Below, in pieces: positions 61,801 through 64,000 of a stretch of 64,000 nt of DNA (within the stretch, counting starts at the first letter, position 1; each line of letters opens with the position of its first letter). The DNA is from Trichopria drosophilae (lineage: Eukaryota; Arthropoda; Insecta; Hymenoptera; Diapriidae), in contig CM059582.1 in assembly GCA_030407085.1 (NCBI GenBank), positions 133,632,001-133,696,000 of the forward strand, written 5' to 3'. Both the position numbers and the translations under genes were made by a program. The notes below the pieces were generated by a model. That model ran no database searches. It was not told the DNA's origin and saw nothing but the letters and a program-made list of their open reading frames with translations.

Positions 61801-61945
61801 ATTGACACTCATCACTATTTCCTTCTCGGTAAGAATGTATGTAACTCACGTCATCAACTTTATTTCCTTAAGGTCGACCATTCGGATGCCCAGTTAATGG
61901 TTTATCATATACGCACCGATGACTGCAGTCTGAATGAAAGCTCGC

Positions 61946-62345
61946 CGCCCGGCAAATGGAGAGCGCAACTTCGAGCAGCTCTCCTGGGCTCAATTTACAT
62001 CGAATGGAAATAAATAAGTAATTTCACGATATACTCACTGAAACGAGATAATAAGAAAAAAAAGAAGATATTTTTTAGACGGTTTTTTGACTGTAAAAAA
62101 AGTAATAATTTTAGGTTAGGGTCGTCCAAATAGGTTTTGTTTCTTGAAAATACCTACAAAATGAGAGTTAGCCCGAGCCCGAGTTATTGCGAAACACCGA
62201 TTTTTCGCTTCACCGTTCCCCCTACAAAATGTGTAAGGTCTGGGGATACGACAATTGGGAAATAAGCTTTTCTCAAAACTCTTAACATGCCAGAAAAAGG
62301 ATTATAAAATTGTGATCACTTTGTAGATAAAAACTGGCTTATTAC
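61946..62345. repeat. Right long inverted repeat of composite element
   Basis: Counterpart of 53346-53835, starting GCCGCCCGGCAAATGGAGAG and ending TTATTACACG. Shorter because of deletions, mainly one of ~45 bp near 62015. Confidence 0.85.
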
Positions 62346-62703
62346 ACGCTACGTGTCATGCCGATAAACAACAACGTAAAGCTCTACTGAATACCGCCGA
62401 CAAAAAGCTCGTCAAATACATTTGTGAGTGCGCGCTCAATGTACTGCGCGGTGATATTTCTTTAAAATCACGAGAGAAGAGTTTACTTCGAAAGCATAAA
62501 CAAACTTTACGCACACTCGTCTTGTCTGCGAAAAAAGGGGTAAAGGAAGGTCTAGACAGATCGGTGGTGGCAGTCGTAGTACTGGTGGGGCTGTACGTGG
62601 AAACGAAAAAGACGGCGTCTTTTACAAAATGGTGGAAATTGGATACCGAATCTTTTAACACCAATTATCAGTGCTATTTTCTCGACATTACTCGGCACCA
62701 GTA
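62346..62703 (+). pseudogene. Polinton-like small basic protein, N-terminally truncated (copy R)
   Basis: An open frame directly after the inverted repeat reads KQQRKALLNTADKKLVKYIC, ECALNVLRGD and LLRKHKQTLRTLV. This matches, from memory, a small basic protein found next to capsid-like genes in insect Polinton-like elements. The usual N-terminus is missing, cut at the inverted repeat boundary. The last third departs from the family pattern and may be shifted. Confidence 0.5.
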
Positions 62704-62791
62704 GTGTTTAAAAAACATTGCCTTATGGAGTATGCAAAGAAAATTGTACTAGTTCCCGGATCTCTGCTGGTAGTTTAAATAGTCTTTAAAA

Positions 62792-63355
62792 ATGCATCAC
62801 TCACAAATGGATGAGTTTTTCTTTCTAGTGTTATCCAACAACAATAGTATGAAATATTTTCCCGATAATACAACTACAAGATTCACGACAGTTCTTCCCA
62901 AGGAAATCGAATTAACAGGGAACTGGTTGGTGGGATTATCGGAAATTCACGTACCTTATAATCTTGTACATATGAGACGTCGTAATTCATTCACATTTGC
63001 AAGCCGGGCGATTGGGTCTGATGGAGTACAAGTTATCGATACAACCAGTGTTAATATTTACGAAGGTTATAAAAATGATGTAGCTGTTTTTTACGAACGA
63101 TTTTCATACGGAGTACACTTACAATTCAATTATGCAAATACACGCGGGGGCATCGTTTCTTCGTTTTGTGCGCAAAAAGATTGTAAAAAATCACATTACT
63201 TTATTTTTCACAGTTCTGTAAATGGGATTCTCGGACTTCCCGATATAGCGAACATTACTCGTAAAGAGGGGGAAGGAAGTGATAATAAAAATCCGATCAG
63301 TTATTTGTCTACACCGATCTTTGCGAGAAGATCATTGTCGGTGATTCGCAAGTGA
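62792..63355 (+). CDS. Polinton-like structural (minor-capsid-like) protein (copy R)
   Basis: 187 codons open. Met at 62792 or 62807; the latter gives MDEFFFLVLSNNNS, the family-like start. The N-terminal domain has MKYFPDNTTTRFTTVLP and LTGNWLVGLSEIHVPYN, a pattern I associate with proteins encoded beside F54H12.2-like capsid genes in Polinton-like elements. The second half (DGVQVIDTTSVNIYEGY, YANTRGGIVSSFCA, SVNGILGLPDIANI) matches copy L at 53049-53345. About 30 residues between VNIYEG and VAVFYERF are shorter than in copy L. The C-terminus after IARK-like sequence is probably altered. Confidence 0.6.
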   Translation: MHHSQMDEFFFLVLSNNNSMKYFPDNTTTRFTTVLPKEIELTGNWLVGLSEIHVPYNLVHMRRRNSFTFASRAIGSDGVQVIDTTSVNIYEGYKNDVAVFYERFSYGVHLQFNYANTRGGIVSSFCAQKDCKKSHYFIFHSSVNGILGLPDIANITRKEGEGSDNKNPISYLSTPIFARRSLSVIRK

Positions 63356-63359
63356 CTTT

Positions 63360-64000
63360 GCTGCGAATCGTTAATATAGGCGGAAAAAAATTATAATTAC
63401 GGTGAAACTGTGGTATGGCGTTTTTCACCATCTAATTACATTCCGCTTTTGTCGAAAAGTAACCTAAAGGGTACCAATACCATTTGGATACGGAACGTTT
63501 ACCGTAGCGGCACCGAGGCCGAACTAGCGAGCGAGCGAGAAGGCGAAGGACCGCTGACGGTAGCGGCGCGGCGTATATGTGAGTCGGCCCTGAGTAAAAC
63601 AATTATTCTTTATTTAATAATTCAAAAACGTTATATACGATTCTGATAATTCTCTCGACCGCTTAATTTTAAAATCTTAACAAATAAATTCTTGGTTTAT
63701 AACGGTCCTTTAACTACGAAAATCATTTTTCAACAGATAGTAGGTGAAAAGAAAAACAACTTATTAACGTTTCAGCCATTCTATGTAGGCCCTCTTCAGA
63801 AAGTTTATTTCTAAATGATAAATAAATAAATTTAATTATATACTAGTAATGTACAAAATTTAAATTAGCAATATTAAATACAGAATTTTAACTGACTTAC
63901 CATATTGTAATAAAATAAAAATAGTAAGAAATTTTGGGAAGTATCAAAAATGTTTTAATGCCAAGGAGTGAATCTGTAGATAAAAAAGAAAAGAAAAAAA
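63360..64000. other. Unassigned 3' stretch
   Basis: No gene recognised. An open frame at 63410-63646 has low-complexity ERE/ASERE content. The words CGTTTCAGCCATTCTATGTA and GGCCCTCTTCAGAAAG near 63770-63800 look like a retroposon motif, but I cannot assign them. Confidence 0.35.

Overview
The window looks like a purely repetitive, transposon-dense stretch of an arthropod nuclear genome, most likely an insect and possibly a hymenopteran. The evidence is AT-rich intergenic DNA, an R1-clade retrotransposon (a clade known mainly from arthropods), a DD41D mariner, Polinton-like capsid gene relics and tRNA-derived SINE heads. I found no convincing host gene, rRNA gene, CRISPR array or bacterial-type operon. 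Almost every long open frame belongs to a mobile element, and nearly all are broken.

Layout. 1-148: end of a deleted DD41D mariner. 1.56-5.85 kb: a full-length but dead LINE bounded by an exact 16-bp target-site duplication. 7.27-9.18 kb: a foldback element. 10.4-12.6 kb: two tRNA-derived heads. 15.6-16.3 kb: a TTAA-flanked element built partly of a 120-bp repeat. 17.2-21.3 kb: two R1-clade LINE relics head to tail, separated and preceded by (AC)n tracts. 22.2-26.9 kb: three inverted-repeat elements. 27.7-29.7 kb: a CR1/Jockey-superfamily LINE relic. 30.3-32.9 kb: a decayed transposase gene. 33.7-37.7 kb: a Jockey-superfamily LINE that has lost its catalytic FADD box. 37.98-42.34 kb: a 4.36-kb transposon with ~510-bp terminal inverted repeats and a better-preserved member of the same transposase family. 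44.7-52.2 kb: a purine-rich LINE split by a copia element with 204-bp LTRs. 52.2-63.4 kb: a nested region in which divergently oriented Polinton-like capsid gene fragments flank a TIR-bounded transposon with an XPG/FEN-like nuclease gene (Academ-like), itself broken by a pogo-type MITE and a DD41D mariner.

Relations between parts. The order of insertion can be read from nesting: the purine-rich LINE entered a capsid-like gene and was later split by copia; the mariner and the pogo MITE entered the nuclease gene. The 328-aa mariner transposase is the longest uninterrupted mobile-element gene, though its C-terminus looks altered. The best candidates for little-described systems are the long-TIR transposon at 37.98-42.34 kb (motifs GDFAENY, TDGAASQYKN, HGKSPCDGLGG) with its relic at 30.3 kb, and the Academ-like element flanked by capsid genes. 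All family names come from reading motifs by eye; no database search was run.
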